NCBI RefSeq assembly: GCF_024437745.1
Contig: NZ_JANFNY010000018.1
Span: 1 to 64,000 of the forward strand
Direction of reading: 5' to 3'
Source of the DNA: Roseomonas sp. GC11
GTDB lineage: Bacteria; Pseudomonadota; Alphaproteobacteria; Acetobacterales; Acetobacteraceae
Length of the DNA: 64,000 nt
In this document: piece by piece, positions 48,318 to 57,023 of the stretch
Layout of the letters: every line of letters begins with the position of its first letter
Numbering within the stretch: position 1 is the first letter of the stretch
Program-made: the position numbers and the translations under genes
Notes under the pieces: model-generated
What the model was told of the DNA's origin: nothing
Seen by the model: only the letters and a program-made list of their open reading frames with translations
Databases searched by the model: none

Positions 48318-49559
48318 TCACCCCCAGGCCACCCGCCCGGCAGTGCCGCAGCCATCGCACACGGGCGCCCAGGCGGCATGCACCTTGCCGCACTGGCCAC
48401 AGCGCCAGCGCGGTTCCGGCTTGGCGGTGGTGGCGGCGCGCAGCCACCTGGCCTCGGCGGCGCGGGCCAGGGTGGTGTCCCCCTGCTCCGCCTGCTCCAG
48501 CTCCACCAGCAGCAGATAGGCGCGGGCATCGGCCTCGCCGCTGGCCACCAGCGCATCCAGCTCCGTGCGGGCGCGGCCGGTCAGCCCGGCGCCGAGCGCG
48601 GCGCGGGCCAGCAGCAGGCGGCTCTCGGCATGGGTGCGGTTGCGGTGGACCAGGGCTTCCGCCGCCTTCACCCGCGCCAGCGGCTCGGCCTCGCCCTCCA
48701 GATAGGCGGCGGCGAGCTGCGGGTGCGGCGCGGCGGCCCAGCCCTGTTCCAGCACGCCCTTGGCGCGCCGGGCATTGCCGGCGGCGGCCAGCCGCGCGGC
48801 ATGGGCCAGGGCGGCGGGGGCGAAGGCCGGATCGGCCTGGAAGGCCTGCTTCTCCAGCTCGGCGGCGCGGGCCGCGTCGGCCTCCTTGCCGGCGGCGGCC
48901 AGGGCGAGCGGCGCGCGCGGCGTCGCCGGGCTGGCCAGGGCCAGGGCCTCGCGCCAGTCCTGGGTGCGCTGGGCCAGCAGGGCGCGCTCCTCGCGCAGCC
49001 AGGTGGCGCCGGGATGCGCGGCCTCGGCCTCCTTCGCCAGGGCCTGGGCGGCGGGCCAGTCCTGCCGCTGCATCGCCTGCCGCAGCAGGCCGCGCAGGCC
49101 GATGAAGCGGGCATCCTCACGCTTGGCCAGGGCCTGGAAGGCCTCGGCCGCCGCCTCTTCCCGCCCGGCCATGCGCTCGGCCTCGGCGGTCAGCAGCAGC
49201 AGCTGCGGCGTGTCGCCCAGCAGCTGGCGGGCGCGCTTCACCTCGCTGCGCGCCGCATCGGCCGAGCCGGCGGCGAGCGAGACGAGGGCGCGGGTCAGCA
49301 TCATCTCGCCATGGTTGCGGCGGCGGGCGGCGCGGCGGGCGCGCAGCCGGGCGGGCCAGTTCACCAGGCTGCGGAAGCCCACGATCAGCAGGTGCAGCAC
49401 CAGGAACAGCGTGACGAGGAGGATCAGCAGCACCGGCAGGGAGAGGACGATCTCCATGTCGGCCACGCGCACCTCGACGGCGCCGCCGAGGCGCATCAGC
49501 CCCCAGGCGAGGCCGACGGCGAGGGCGCAGAGGATCAGCAGCCAGAGAGCGCGGCGCAT
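48318..49559 (-). CDS. hemY: HemY-like membrane protein with TPR region
   Basis: A 413-residue protein of the HemY N-terminal family (tetratricopeptide, bacterial heme operon type, not protoporphyrinogen oxidase). Two N-terminal helices (ALWLLILCALAVGLAWGLM and VLLILLVTLFLVLHLLIVGF) are followed by alanine-rich helical repeats. The C-terminus carries a zinc-ribbon-like CGQCGKVHAAWAPVCDGCG. It overlaps the Mic60 stop (ATGA) as last gene of hemC-hemD-mic60-hemY. Its exact role in heme synthesis is unclear even in E. coli. Confidence 0.85.
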   Translation of the reverse strand: MRRALWLLILCALAVGLAWGLMRLGGAVEVRVADMEIVLSLPVLLILLVTLFLVLHLLIVGFRSLVNWPARLRARRAARRRNHGEMMLTRALVSLAAGSADAARSEVKRARQLLGDTPQLLLLTAEAERMAGREEAAAEAFQALAKREDARFIGLRGLLRQAMQRQDWPAAQALAKEAEAAHPGATWLREERALLAQRTQDWREALALASPATPRAPLALAAAGKEADAARAAELEKQAFQADPAFAPAALAHAARLAAAGNARRAKGVLEQGWAAAPHPQLAAAYLEGEAEPLARVKAAEALVHRNRTHAESRLLLARAALGAGLTGRARTELDALVASGEADARAYLLLVELEQAEQGDTTLARAAEARWLRAATTAKPEPRWRCGQCGKVHAAWAPVCDGCGTAGRVAWG

Positions 49560-51316
49560 CAGCCGAGGCCTCCGGCGCGCAGGGCCTCCAGCGCGGCGCG
49601 GGCGTCGAGCAGGCCGCGCCCCTGCTCCAGCCAGCCGGCCATGGCGGCGCGCGGCGCCTCGGGCAGGGCCTCGATGCGCTTGACGGCGGCGGCGAGGTCG
49701 CCGGCCTCCAGCGCGCGGCGGGCGATTTCCAGCTCGCTGCTGATGGCGTCACCCCAGACCACCTGTTCGCCGCGGCGGACGGTGACGAGATTGCCGAGCC
49801 GCGTCGCCGCCGATTCCCACACCGTCTGCCCCTGGGTGGCGGGCTCCGACTTGGCGCGGGCGGCGCGCGTCGCCTCCTCGAAGGAGAGGCGCAGCGCGGC
49901 CTCGGTGGGCGGCGCCGCGGTGGCGTAGCGGCGCAGCGCCGCCGGGGCCTCGCCCGGCAGGCCGGAGAGCGCCTGGCCCAGCGGCCGCCCGGCCTCCAGC
50001 GCCGTGGCGGTGGCGGTGGTGGCGATCAGGGTGGAGAGGCGGCGCTCGGCGGTGGCGAGGCGGCTCTCGCGCTGCTCCAGCGCGGCGAAGCGGGTATCGA
50101 GGGCGCGGTCCCGCTCGGCCATGCGCTGGCGGGCGGCTTCCTCGGTGGCGGCGATGCGCTGCTGCATGGCCGTCTCGACGGCGGAGAAGCGCGGGTTCAG
50201 CGCGGCCTCGGCGGCGGCCATGCGCTGGGCGAACTGGGCCTCGGCCTGGCTGATGCGCTCGGCGAGGCTGCGCTCGCCGCGCGCCACGCGCTCATCGGCG
50301 GCGCGCTGGACGGCCTCGCGGTCGCTGCGCTGGGATTCGACCTGGGCGCGCAGGCCCTGCACGGCCTGCTGGGCCTCGGCCAGAGCGGCGGCGGTGGCGG
50401 TGGTGGTGGTCTGCGCCTGCCCGCCCAGCTGGGCGACGGCCTGGGAGACAGCCTGGGCCTGGGCGCTGGCCTGTTCGCGCAGGCTGCCTTCCAGCGTACC
50501 GAGGCGGCCATCCAGCGCCTGGAGGGTGGTGACGCGCTGCTCCAGCGCGGCGAGCTGGGCCGGCGTCGCGGCCGGCGCCTGCCCGCGCGAGAGGGCGACG
50601 CCGAGCGCGACCAGCGCCAGGACGCCGCCACCGGCGGCCAGCGGCAGGGCGAGATGGGCGTGGCGCTGCCAGGGGTAGGAAGCGGCGGCCGGGCTGGCGG
50701 CGGCGGGCTTCGGGGTTTCGGGCGCGGCGGGCTTGGGCATCGGCGGAGGCATCGTCCTGGTCGCGTCGGTGGGCGCGGCGGGGCGGGCCGCTGGAATGGC
50801 GGTGGCAGCCGCCGGGGCGGAAGCGGGGGTGGAGGAAACGGGGGCGGGCGGCGCCGGAGGCGCGGAGACGGGCGGCGCGGAGACGGGCGGCGCGGCGGCG
50901 GGCGCCACGGAGGCAGGCGGTGGGGCGGCGGGCGCGGAGGTGGGCGCCGGCGCGGGCGGCGCGGCGGCAGGCGCCTCGGCCGTCACCACGGGCTGCGGTG
51001 CTTCGGGCGTGGTGGCTTCAGGCTTGGGGGCTGCTTCACCCTGGGGCGCCGCGGGCGGCGTGGCCTGGGGCGTCTCGGCCCCGGTGGCGGGCGGCAGGGC
51101 GGCGGCGGGCGAGGCCGTGGGGCGGGCGGATTGCGGCACGCCGGCCTTCGGCCCCCCGGGCAGAGCGGCACCAGGAAGCGCCGCACCAGGAAGCGCCGCG
51201 CTCAGGGCCCGCGGCATCACGCTGGGATTCTCCCGGCCCGCCTTGCGGCCCTGGCCGGATGGGCGGGCGCCCGGCACCGGCTCACCCTTGGGGCTGTCTT
51301 TCGGCGTGTCGGTCAT
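49559..51316 (-). CDS. Mic60/mitofilin-family inner-membrane protein
   Basis: A 585-residue protein: a disordered Pro/Ala-rich N-terminus (about 1-215) that contains three 15-bp repeats (GAALP) at about 51159-51203, a membrane helix HLALPLAAGGGVLALVALGVALSRG (about 220-245), a coiled coil (about 250-430), and a C-terminal mitofilin-like region (about 460-585). In alphaproteobacteria Mic60 homologues occur in the heme operon and shape the inner membrane. Assignment rests on this architecture and on position between hemD and hemY. Confidence 0.82.
   Translation of the reverse strand: MTDTPKDSPKGEPVPGARPSGQGRKAGRENPSVMPRALSAALPGAALPGAALPGGPKAGVPQSARPTASPAAALPPATGAETPQATPPAAPQGEAAPKPEATTPEAPQPVVTAEAPAAAPPAPAPTSAPAAPPPASVAPAAAPPVSAPPVSAPPAPPAPVSSTPASAPAAATAIPAARPAAPTDATRTMPPPMPKPAAPETPKPAAASPAAASYPWQRHAHLALPLAAGGGVLALVALGVALSRGQAPAATPAQLAALEQRVTTLQALDGRLGTLEGSLREQASAQAQAVSQAVAQLGGQAQTTTTATAAALAEAQQAVQGLRAQVESQRSDREAVQRAADERVARGERSLAERISQAEAQFAQRMAAAEAALNPRFSAVETAMQQRIAATEEAARQRMAERDRALDTRFAALEQRESRLATAERRLSTLIATTATATALEAGRPLGQALSGLPGEAPAALRRYATAAPPTEAALRLSFEEATRAARAKSEPATQGQTVWESAATRLGNLVTVRRGEQVVWGDAISSELEIARRALEAGDLAAAVKRIEALPEAPRAAMAGWLEQGRGLLDARAALEALRAGGLG
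51159..51203 (-). repeat. Tandem 15-bp repeats in the Mic60 N-terminus
   Basis: The unit GGAAGCGCCGCACCA repeats with small changes and encodes SAALPGAALPGAALPGG-type pentapeptides on the minus strand. A second repeat of GGCGCGGAGACGGGC lies near 50870-50900 in the same gene (APPVS units). Confidence 0.75.
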
Positions 51317-51364
51317 TCTCTACTCCTGCCCCTTCTTCTGACGCATGCCGGCCTTCTGCCGGGA

Positions 51365-52123
51365 CTATTCCGGCGCCGGGCCCAGCAGGGCCAGCAGCGC
51401 CGAGGAATCGGGCACCGGGGTAGCACGGATCTCTTGCCATGGCATTCCCGCCAATACCCCGGCAATACGGGGCGAGAGCGCCAGGGCCGCCACGGCGCGC
51501 AGCTGTTCCGCCAGCCCGGCGCGGCGCAGCAGCCGCTGCGTCACATGGGCCGAGCGCGGCGAAAGGAACAGGGCGGCGCAGATTTCCCCCGCCCGCAGCG
51601 CGGCGGCGGCCTCCTCCGGCAGGGCGGTGGCGGGGCGGGCCTCATAGACCACGCGCCGCCGCACCGCGAAGCCGCGCGCCCGCAGCGCCGCCGCCAGCTC
51701 CAGGCTGTAGCCGCGCCCGGTGGCCAGCCAGAGCGGCACACCGCCCGGCCCTCCCCCCGGTTCCTTTCCTGGCGCCAGCCGCGCCGCCACCAGCGCCGCG
51801 AGCGAGGCGGCATCGCCCTCCGCCAGGGCGACATCGGTGAAGCCGGCGCGCCGCGCCTCGGCCGCCGTGCCCGGCCCCACGGCGAAGACCGGGATCTCCG
51901 CCGGGAGCGCCGCCGGGATCAGCGGGGCCAGCGCCCGCGCCGCCGCGCGGCTGGGCAGCAGCAGCGCCCGCGCCGGGCGCCCCCAGCCCGTGGCCGGGGC
52001 ACAGGAGGACAGCACCAGCGCCGGCGCCGCCACCGCCCGCCAGCCCAGCGCGGCGACAGCCGCCACGGTCTCGGCGCAGCCAGGCTCCGGGCGCGTGACC
52101 AGGATGGCGCGGCCCTCCGGCAC
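51365..52123 (-). CDS. hemD: Uroporphyrinogen-III synthase
   Basis: Closes hydroxymethylbilane to uroporphyrinogen III. The 252-residue protein has AILVTRPEPGCAETVAAVAALGW, FAVGPGTAAEARRAGF, YEARPATALPEEAAAAL and AALFLSPRSAHVTQRLL, matching the weakly conserved family at both lobes. The start is GTG at 52123, eight bases after the hemC stop. Second gene of the heme operon. Confidence 0.9.
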   Translation of the reverse strand: MPEGRAILVTRPEPGCAETVAAVAALGWRAVAAPALVLSSCAPATGWGRPARALLLPSRAAARALAPLIPAALPAEIPVFAVGPGTAAEARRAGFTDVALAEGDAASLAALVAARLAPGKEPGGGPGGVPLWLATGRGYSLELAAALRARGFAVRRRVVYEARPATALPEEAAAALRAGEICAALFLSPRSAHVTQRLLRRAGLAEQLRAVAALALSPRIAGVLAGMPWQEIRATPVPDSSALLALLGPAPE

Positions 52124-52131
52124 CCGCCCGC

Positions 52132-53211
52132 CTAGCTGATAAAAATATCGGCGGGGCTGTCGGCGCGCAGGCTCTCGCCCAGTTCGCGGCCGATGCGCTC
52201 CGCCTCGCCCGCCGCGCCATGCAGGCTGCGCTTGAGGAGGAAGCTGCCATCCGGCCGCGCCACCAGCCCGGTCAAATGCAGCTCGCCATTGGGCAGCAGC
52301 CGCGCATGGCCGCCGATCGGCGTGCGGCAGGAGCCATCCAGCGCCGCCAGCAGCGCCCGCTCCGCGCGCGAGACGGCGCGCGCCGCGCGGTCCTCGATGC
52401 CGGAGAGCAGCTCATGCAGCTCGGTATCGGCGGCGCGGACGGTGACGCCCACAATGCCCTGCCCCGCCGCCGGCACCATCGCCTCCGGGTCCAGCACCAC
52501 CGAGGCATGGCTCTCCAGCCCGAGCCGCTTCAGCCCGGCCAGGGCGAGCAGCGTGCCATCGCATTCCCCCGCCGCCAGCTTGGACAGGCGGGAGCCGACA
52601 TTGCCGCGGATCATCTCCACCTGGAGATCAGGCCGCGCGTGCAGAAGCTGCGCCTGCCGCCGCAGGCTGGCCGTGCCGATGCGCGCCCCGGCCGGAATCG
52701 CCGAGAAAGGGTCCGCCACATCCGCCACCACCGCGCCGGGGCCGAGCACCAGGGAATCCCGCGCATCCTCGCGCTTCAGCGTGCAGGCCAGCACGATGCC
52801 GGGCGGCAGCTCCGTTTCCAGATCCTTCAGGCTGTGGACGGCGAAATCGATCCGCCCATCCAGCAGCGCCTCATGGATCTCCTTGGCAAAGAGGCCCTTT
52901 CCCCCGATATCCGCCAGCCGCCTGTCCTGGATGCGGTCGCCGGAGGTGGCGATCACATGCTCCTCGAACGCCTTGGCGTTGCGGAGCACGGGGCAGAAAT
53001 GCAGCACCAGCTCCAGAAAGGTGCGGGTCTGCCACAGCGCCAGCGGCGAGCCGCGGGTGCCGACGCGCAGCGGCAGCGGCCGCCGCGCATGCGGCTTCAC
53101 CGCGCCACCCGGCGCGGCGCCGGCCGGCATCCCGGGGGGCGTCCCTGGGGGAGGCCCTGGAGGCGTCACGGGGTGTCCGCCCACACCGCCCCGCTGATCC
53201 GCCGGGGCCAT
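52132..53211 (-). CDS. hemC: Hydroxymethylbilane synthase (porphobilinogen deaminase)
   Basis: Polymerises four porphobilinogens. The catalytic core starts at LPLRVGTRGSPLALWQT (about 46) and includes FAVHSLKDLETELP, GTASLRRQAQL, RGNVGSRLSKL and the dipyrromethane-anchoring Cys295 in LDGSCRTPIGGHA. Total 359 residues, longer than usual because of a Pro/Gly-rich N-terminal extension (PPGPPPGTPPGMPAGAAPGG). The ATG at 53211 is chosen; a start at MSFAHPVL further upstream is possible. Divergent from tsaD, as in many alphaproteobacteria. Confidence 0.95.
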   Translation of the reverse strand: MAPADQRGGVGGHPVTPPGPPPGTPPGMPAGAAPGGAVKPHARRPLPLRVGTRGSPLALWQTRTFLELVLHFCPVLRNAKAFEEHVIATSGDRIQDRRLADIGGKGLFAKEIHEALLDGRIDFAVHSLKDLETELPPGIVLACTLKREDARDSLVLGPGAVVADVADPFSAIPAGARIGTASLRRQAQLLHARPDLQVEMIRGNVGSRLSKLAAGECDGTLLALAGLKRLGLESHASVVLDPEAMVPAAGQGIVGVTVRAADTELHELLSGIEDRAARAVSRAERALLAALDGSCRTPIGGHARLLPNGELHLTGLVARPDGSFLLKRSLHGAAGEAERIGRELGESLRADSPADIFIS

Positions 53212-53320
53212 GACGCGGTTTTTTGCGAAGGCGCCCGCCGGGGCAAGCGGCAGGACGGGGTGGGCAAACGACATGCCGCCGTCATAGAACCACGGCCCGG
53301 CATGGGGAAGGCAGGAACGA

Positions 53321-54400
53321 ATGCGATCGGCGCCTATCGAGGGTCCAGTTCTGGGTTTGGAGGCCAGCTGCGATGAAACCGCGGCCGCCCTGCTGGCGCC
53401 CGATGGCACCATCCTGGCCGAGGCCGTGCGCAGCCAATTGGCCGAGCACACCCCCTTCGGCGGCGTGGTGCCCGAGATCGCGGCGCGTGCCCATCTCGCC
53501 CACCTGCCCCGCCTCGCCGCGCAGGTGATGGCGGAGGCCGGGGTTCGGCCGGAGCAGCTCGGCGGCATCGCCGCCACGGCGGGGCCGGGGCTGATCGGCG
53601 GGCTGATCGTCGGCGCCAGCTTCGGCAAGGGCATGGCCATCGCCCACGGCCTGCCCTTCGTCGCCGTCAACCACCTGGAGGGCCACGCCCTCACCGCCCG
53701 CCTGCCCGCCCTGCGCGCCACGCTGAACGAGTCCGGCCTGGTGGAGGGGGAGGTCCGCTTTCCCTATCTGCTGCTGCTGCTCTCCGGCGGGCACTGCCAG
53801 TGCGTGGCGGTGGAGGGGCTGGGCCGCTACCGCCGCCTCGGCTCCACCCTGGATGACGCGGTGGGCGAGGCCTTCGACAAATCCGCCAAGCTGATGGGCC
53901 TGCCCTGGCCCGGCGGCCCGGCCCTGGAAAAACTGGCCCAGGCCGGGAATCCGCGCCGCTACCCCCTGCCTCGCCCGCTCTTCGGCCGCCCAGGCTGCGA
54001 TTTTTCCTTCAGCGGCCTCAAGACCGCCGTGGCCCAGGCCGTGCCGAAGCTGGCGACGGAGCAGGACCGCGCCGACCTCGCCGCCGCCTTCCAGCATGCC
54101 GTCGCCGCCGTGCTGGCGGACCGCGCCCGCAACGCCCTGGCCCTGCTGCCCGGCGCCACCGCCCTGGTGGTGGCCGGCGGCGTCGCCGCCAACCAGGGGG
54201 TGCGCGCCGCCCTCGCCGCCGAGGCCGCCCGCGCCGCCCTGCCGCTGATCGCCCCGCCCATCCGCCTCTGCACCGACAATGCGGTGATGATCGCCTGGGC
54301 GGGGATCGAGCGCCTGCGCGCCGGCCTCACCGACCCGCTGGACCACGCCCCGCGCCCGCGCTGGCCCCTCGACGAGCTGCGCGCGGAGGCCACCGCATGA
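53321..54400 (+). CDS. tsaD: tRNA threonylcarbamoyladenosine transferase
   Basis: Transfers threonylcarbamoyl to A37 of tRNAs reading ANN codons. The 359-residue protein has GLEASCDETAAALL, HTPFGGVVPEIAARAHLAHLP (metal-binding His), VAVNHLEGHALTARL, LLLSGGHCQCVAVEG, and the C-terminal VAGGVAANQGVRAAL with LCTDNAVMIAWAG. First of tsaD-rlmJ-gpsA; it overlaps rlmJ by four bases. Confidence 0.96.
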   Translation: MRSAPIEGPVLGLEASCDETAAALLAPDGTILAEAVRSQLAEHTPFGGVVPEIAARAHLAHLPRLAAQVMAEAGVRPEQLGGIAATAGPGLIGGLIVGASFGKGMAIAHGLPFVAVNHLEGHALTARLPALRATLNESGLVEGEVRFPYLLLLLSGGHCQCVAVEGLGRYRRLGSTLDDAVGEAFDKSAKLMGLPWPGGPALEKLAQAGNPRRYPLPRPLFGRPGCDFSFSGLKTAVAQAVPKLATEQDRADLAAAFQHAVAAVLADRARNALALLPGATALVVAGGVAANQGVRAALAAEAARAALPLIAPPIRLCTDNAVMIAWAGIERLRAGLTDPLDHAPRPRWPLDELRAEATA

Positions 54401-55224
54401 ACTACCGCCACGCCTTCCATGCCGGCAATTTCGCCGACTGCATGAAACATGCCCTCATCGTCGCCCTCGTCCGCCGGCTGGCGATGAAGGACACGCCCTT
54501 CCGCGTGCTCGACACCCATGCCGGCATCGGCGCCTACGACCTCACCGGCTCCGAGGCGGAGCGCACCGGGGAGTGGAAGCGCGGCGTCGGCCGGCTGCTG
54601 GACATTGAGGAGGGGCCGCTGGCCGACTGGCTGGACCTCGTCCGCCGCGCCGGCTTCCCGCCGCGCTACCCCGGCAGCCCGGCCCTGGTGCGCATGCTGC
54701 TGCGCCCGCGCGACCGCCTGGTGCTCTGCGAACTGCATGAGGAGGACAGCGCCACCCTGCGCACCCTCTTCCGCGGCGACCCGCAGACCGCCGTCCACAA
54801 GCGCGACGCCTGGGAGGCGCTCACCGCCCTCACCCCCTTCGCCGAGAAGCGCGGCCTCGTGCTGGTCGATCCGCCCTTCGAGCTGGAGGGCGAGTTCACC
54901 CGCATGGCGGAGGCGCTGGAAACCCTGGCGCACCGCTTCCGCGCCGGGGTGCAGGCGCATTGGTACCCGATCAAGCACCGCGCCCCGGTGCGCGCCTTCC
55001 ACACCGCCATCCAGGAGAGCGGCGTGCGCGACGTGCTGGCCTGTGAAATGTGGCTGCGCGAGCCGACCGACCCGCAGCGCCTCAATGGCTGCGGCCTCGT
55101 GGTGGTGAACCCGCCCTGGAAGTTCGAGGAGGAGGCCCGCGCCATCCTCGCCGCCCTGCTGGAGCATCTCGGCGATGGCGAGCCGGGGCAGGGCTGCGCC
55201 GTCACCCGCCTCACCGAGGAATAG
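54397..55224 (+). CDS. rlmJ: 23S rRNA (adenine-2030-N6)-methyltransferase
   Basis: Methylates the N6 of A2030 of 23S rRNA. The 275-residue protein begins MNYRHAFHAGNFADCMKHALIVALVRRL, the family start, has the SAM-binding segment VLDTHAGIGAYDLTG and the catalytic motif LVDPPFELEGEF (DPPF instead of the more common DPPY), and ends with NGCGLVVVNPPWKFEEE. Co-translated with tsaD by overlap. Confidence 0.93.
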   Translation: MNYRHAFHAGNFADCMKHALIVALVRRLAMKDTPFRVLDTHAGIGAYDLTGSEAERTGEWKRGVGRLLDIEEGPLADWLDLVRRAGFPPRYPGSPALVRMLLRPRDRLVLCELHEEDSATLRTLFRGDPQTAVHKRDAWEALTALTPFAEKRGLVLVDPPFELEGEFTRMAEALETLAHRFRAGVQAHWYPIKHRAPVRAFHTAIQESGVRDVLACEMWLREPTDPQRLNGCGLVVVNPPWKFEEEARAILAALLEHLGDGEPGQGCAVTRLTEE

Positions 55225-55231
55225 GCCGCCC

Positions 55232-56212
55232 ATGCAAAAGATCGCGGTGATCGGCGCCGGCGCCTGGGGCACGGCGCTGGCCCTCCAGGCCGCGCGCGCG
55301 GGGGGGGAAGTCGCCCTCTGGGCGCGCGATGCCACCCGCGCGGCGGCGATGCAGGAAAGGCGCGAGAACACGGCCCATCTGCCGGGCTGGACCCTGCCCG
55401 CCGCCATCACCGTCACGGCCGATCCGGCGGCGGCGGTGGCGGGGGCCGGGCTGGTGCTGCTCGTCATCCCGGCCCAGCACATGGCGCGCGTGCTGGAAGG
55501 CTTCCCGGCCGCCCTGCCCCCCGCCCTCGTCGCCGCCAAGGGCGTGACGGCGGAAGGCCACCGCCTGCCGCTGGAAACCCTGGCCCTGGCGCGGCCGGGG
55601 CTGGCCGCCGGCGTGCTCTCCGGCCCGAATTTCGCCGCCGAGGTCGCCGCCGGCCTGCCCGCCGCCGCCATCATCGCCAGCACAGAGGCCAGCCTGCGCG
55701 AGGCCGCCATCCAGCGCCTCGCCACCCCCGGCTTCCGCCTCTACGGGCAGGAGGACGCGGTGGGCGCCCAGGTCGGCGGCGCGGCGAAAAACGTCATCGC
55801 CATCGCCGCAGGCGCCGTCATGGGCGCCGGCCTCGGCGAGAATGCCCGCGCCGCCCTCGTCACCCGCGGCATCGCCGAGATCGGGCGCCTCGCCCTCGCC
55901 CTCGGCGGGCGGATGGAAACCGTCTCGGGACTCTCGGGGCTCGGCGACCTTCTGCTGACCTGCACCGGGCCCGGGAGCCGAAATTTCTCGCTCGGCTTCG
56001 CCCTCGGCCAGGGGCAGACCTTGAAAAACATCCTGGCGGCGCGGAACAGCGTGACGGAAGGCGTCGCCACCGCCCCGGCCCTGCTGGCACGGGCGGAAAG
56101 CGTGGGGGTGGAGATGCCCATCACCCGCGCGGTCAGCGAAGTGCTCCAGGGGCGGCACGATGTCGTCAGCGCCATGCGGGCGCTGATGGGAAGGCCGCTC
56201 AGGGCGGAGTAG
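55232..56212 (+). CDS. gpsA: Glycerol-3-phosphate dehydrogenase (NAD(P)+)
   Basis: Makes sn-glycerol 3-phosphate for phospholipids. The 326-residue protein has the Rossmann loop IAVIGAGAWGTALALQAARAG (about 3-23), VLLVIPAQHMARVLE, LSGPNFAAEVAAGLPAA, the catalytic Lys in GGAAKNVIAIAAG, and SGLSGLGDLLLTCTGPGSRNFSLG. The ATG at 55232 gives the exact family start, seven bases after rlmJ. It converges on ccmB with a cloverleaf element between. Confidence 0.95.
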   Translation: MQKIAVIGAGAWGTALALQAARAGGEVALWARDATRAAAMQERRENTAHLPGWTLPAAITVTADPAAAVAGAGLVLLVIPAQHMARVLEGFPAALPPALVAAKGVTAEGHRLPLETLALARPGLAAGVLSGPNFAAEVAAGLPAAAIIASTEASLREAAIQRLATPGFRLYGQEDAVGAQVGGAAKNVIAIAAGAVMGAGLGENARAALVTRGIAEIGRLALALGGRMETVSGLSGLGDLLLTCTGPGSRNFSLGFALGQGQTLKNILAARNSVTEGVATAPALLARAESVGVEMPITRAVSEVLQGRHDVVSAMRALMGRPLRAE

Positions 56213-56235
56213 GGTTTAAATTTAAATAAATAAAA

Positions 56236-56372
56236 GCAGGGGCGCTGCCCCCAGGCCCCCGCCGGGGGGACAGGGTCCCCCCGGACCCCGCCATCAGTTG
56301 GCGCCAAACTGAACGCGGGGTCCGGGGTGGCCGTGCCACCCCGGCGGGGGTTCAGGGGGCAGCGCCCCCTGC
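56236..56372. repeat. GC-rich cloverleaf intergenic element, copy 4 (most complete)
   Basis: Outer arms GCAGGGGCGCTGCCCCC (56236-56252) and GGGGGCAGCGCCCCCTGC (about 56355-56372) pair with one bulge across the whole element. Inside are side hairpins GGGGGGACAGGGTCCCCCC and GGGGTGGCCGTGCCACCCC, and a central stem GGACCCCGC/GCGGGGTCC enclosing TTGGCGCCAA. This predicts a cloverleaf. Between convergent gpsA and ccmB. Confidence 0.78.
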
Positions 56373-57023
56373 TTAATCGGCCCGCAGCGCCGCCCCAGCC
56401 GCCAGCGGCGCGAGGGGCAGGGCCGCCGCCACCAGCGCCCCGAGCAGCAGCAGGAAGGGCCGCGCGCTCAACCCGCTGGCCGCCGCCTCGATCCCCGCGG
56501 CGCCGAAGATCATGGCGGGAATGGCGAGCGGCAGCACGAGCAGCGGCAGCAGCACCCCACCCCGCCGCGCCCCGAGCGTCAGCGCCGCCCCCGCCGTGCC
56601 GAGCAGGGAGAGAAACATCGTCCCCAGCCCGAGCACGAGCAGCGCGACGCCCCAGGCCTCTTCCGGCAGGTTGAGCATGGCGGCGGCGACGGGGGTGGCG
56701 AGCAGCAGCGGCGCGCCGGTGGTCAGCCAGTGGGCCACCGCCTTGGCCGCCGCGATCTGCGCCCCGGACAGGCCGGAGAGCAGGAGCTGGTCCAGCGACC
56801 CATCCTCCGCCTCCGCGCCGAAGAGACGGTCGAGCGGCAGCAGCGCGGCGAGCAGGGCGGCGGCCAGCAGGGCGCCCGGCGCGAGTCGCGCCAGGGTTTC
56901 CGGCGCCGGACCCACCCCGAAGGGGAAAAGAGCCGTGACCAGCAGGAAGAACAGGCATGCGGCCAGCGTATCGGCCGGGTGCCGCGCGGCGAGCAGCAGC
57001 TCGCGCCGCAGGAGGGCGATCAT
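56373..57023 (-). CDS. ccmB: Heme exporter protein CcmB
   Basis: Membrane subunit of the CcmABC(D) heme-handling transporter for cytochrome c maturation. 216 residues, about six hydrophobic segments. RELLLAARHPADTLAACLFFLLVTALFPFGVGP is the family start, and FGAEAEDGSLDQLLLSGLSG is conserved. It overlaps ccmA by four bases. The remaining ccm genes are not in the window. Confidence 0.93.
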   Translation of the reverse strand: MIALLRRELLLAARHPADTLAACLFFLLVTALFPFGVGPAPETLARLAPGALLAAALLAALLPLDRLFGAEAEDGSLDQLLLSGLSGAQIAAAKAVAHWLTTGAPLLLATPVAAAMLNLPEEAWGVALLVLGLGTMFLSLLGTAGAALTLGARRGGVLLPLLVLPLAIPAMIFGAAGIEAAASGLSARPFLLLLGALVAAALPLAPLAAGAALRAD

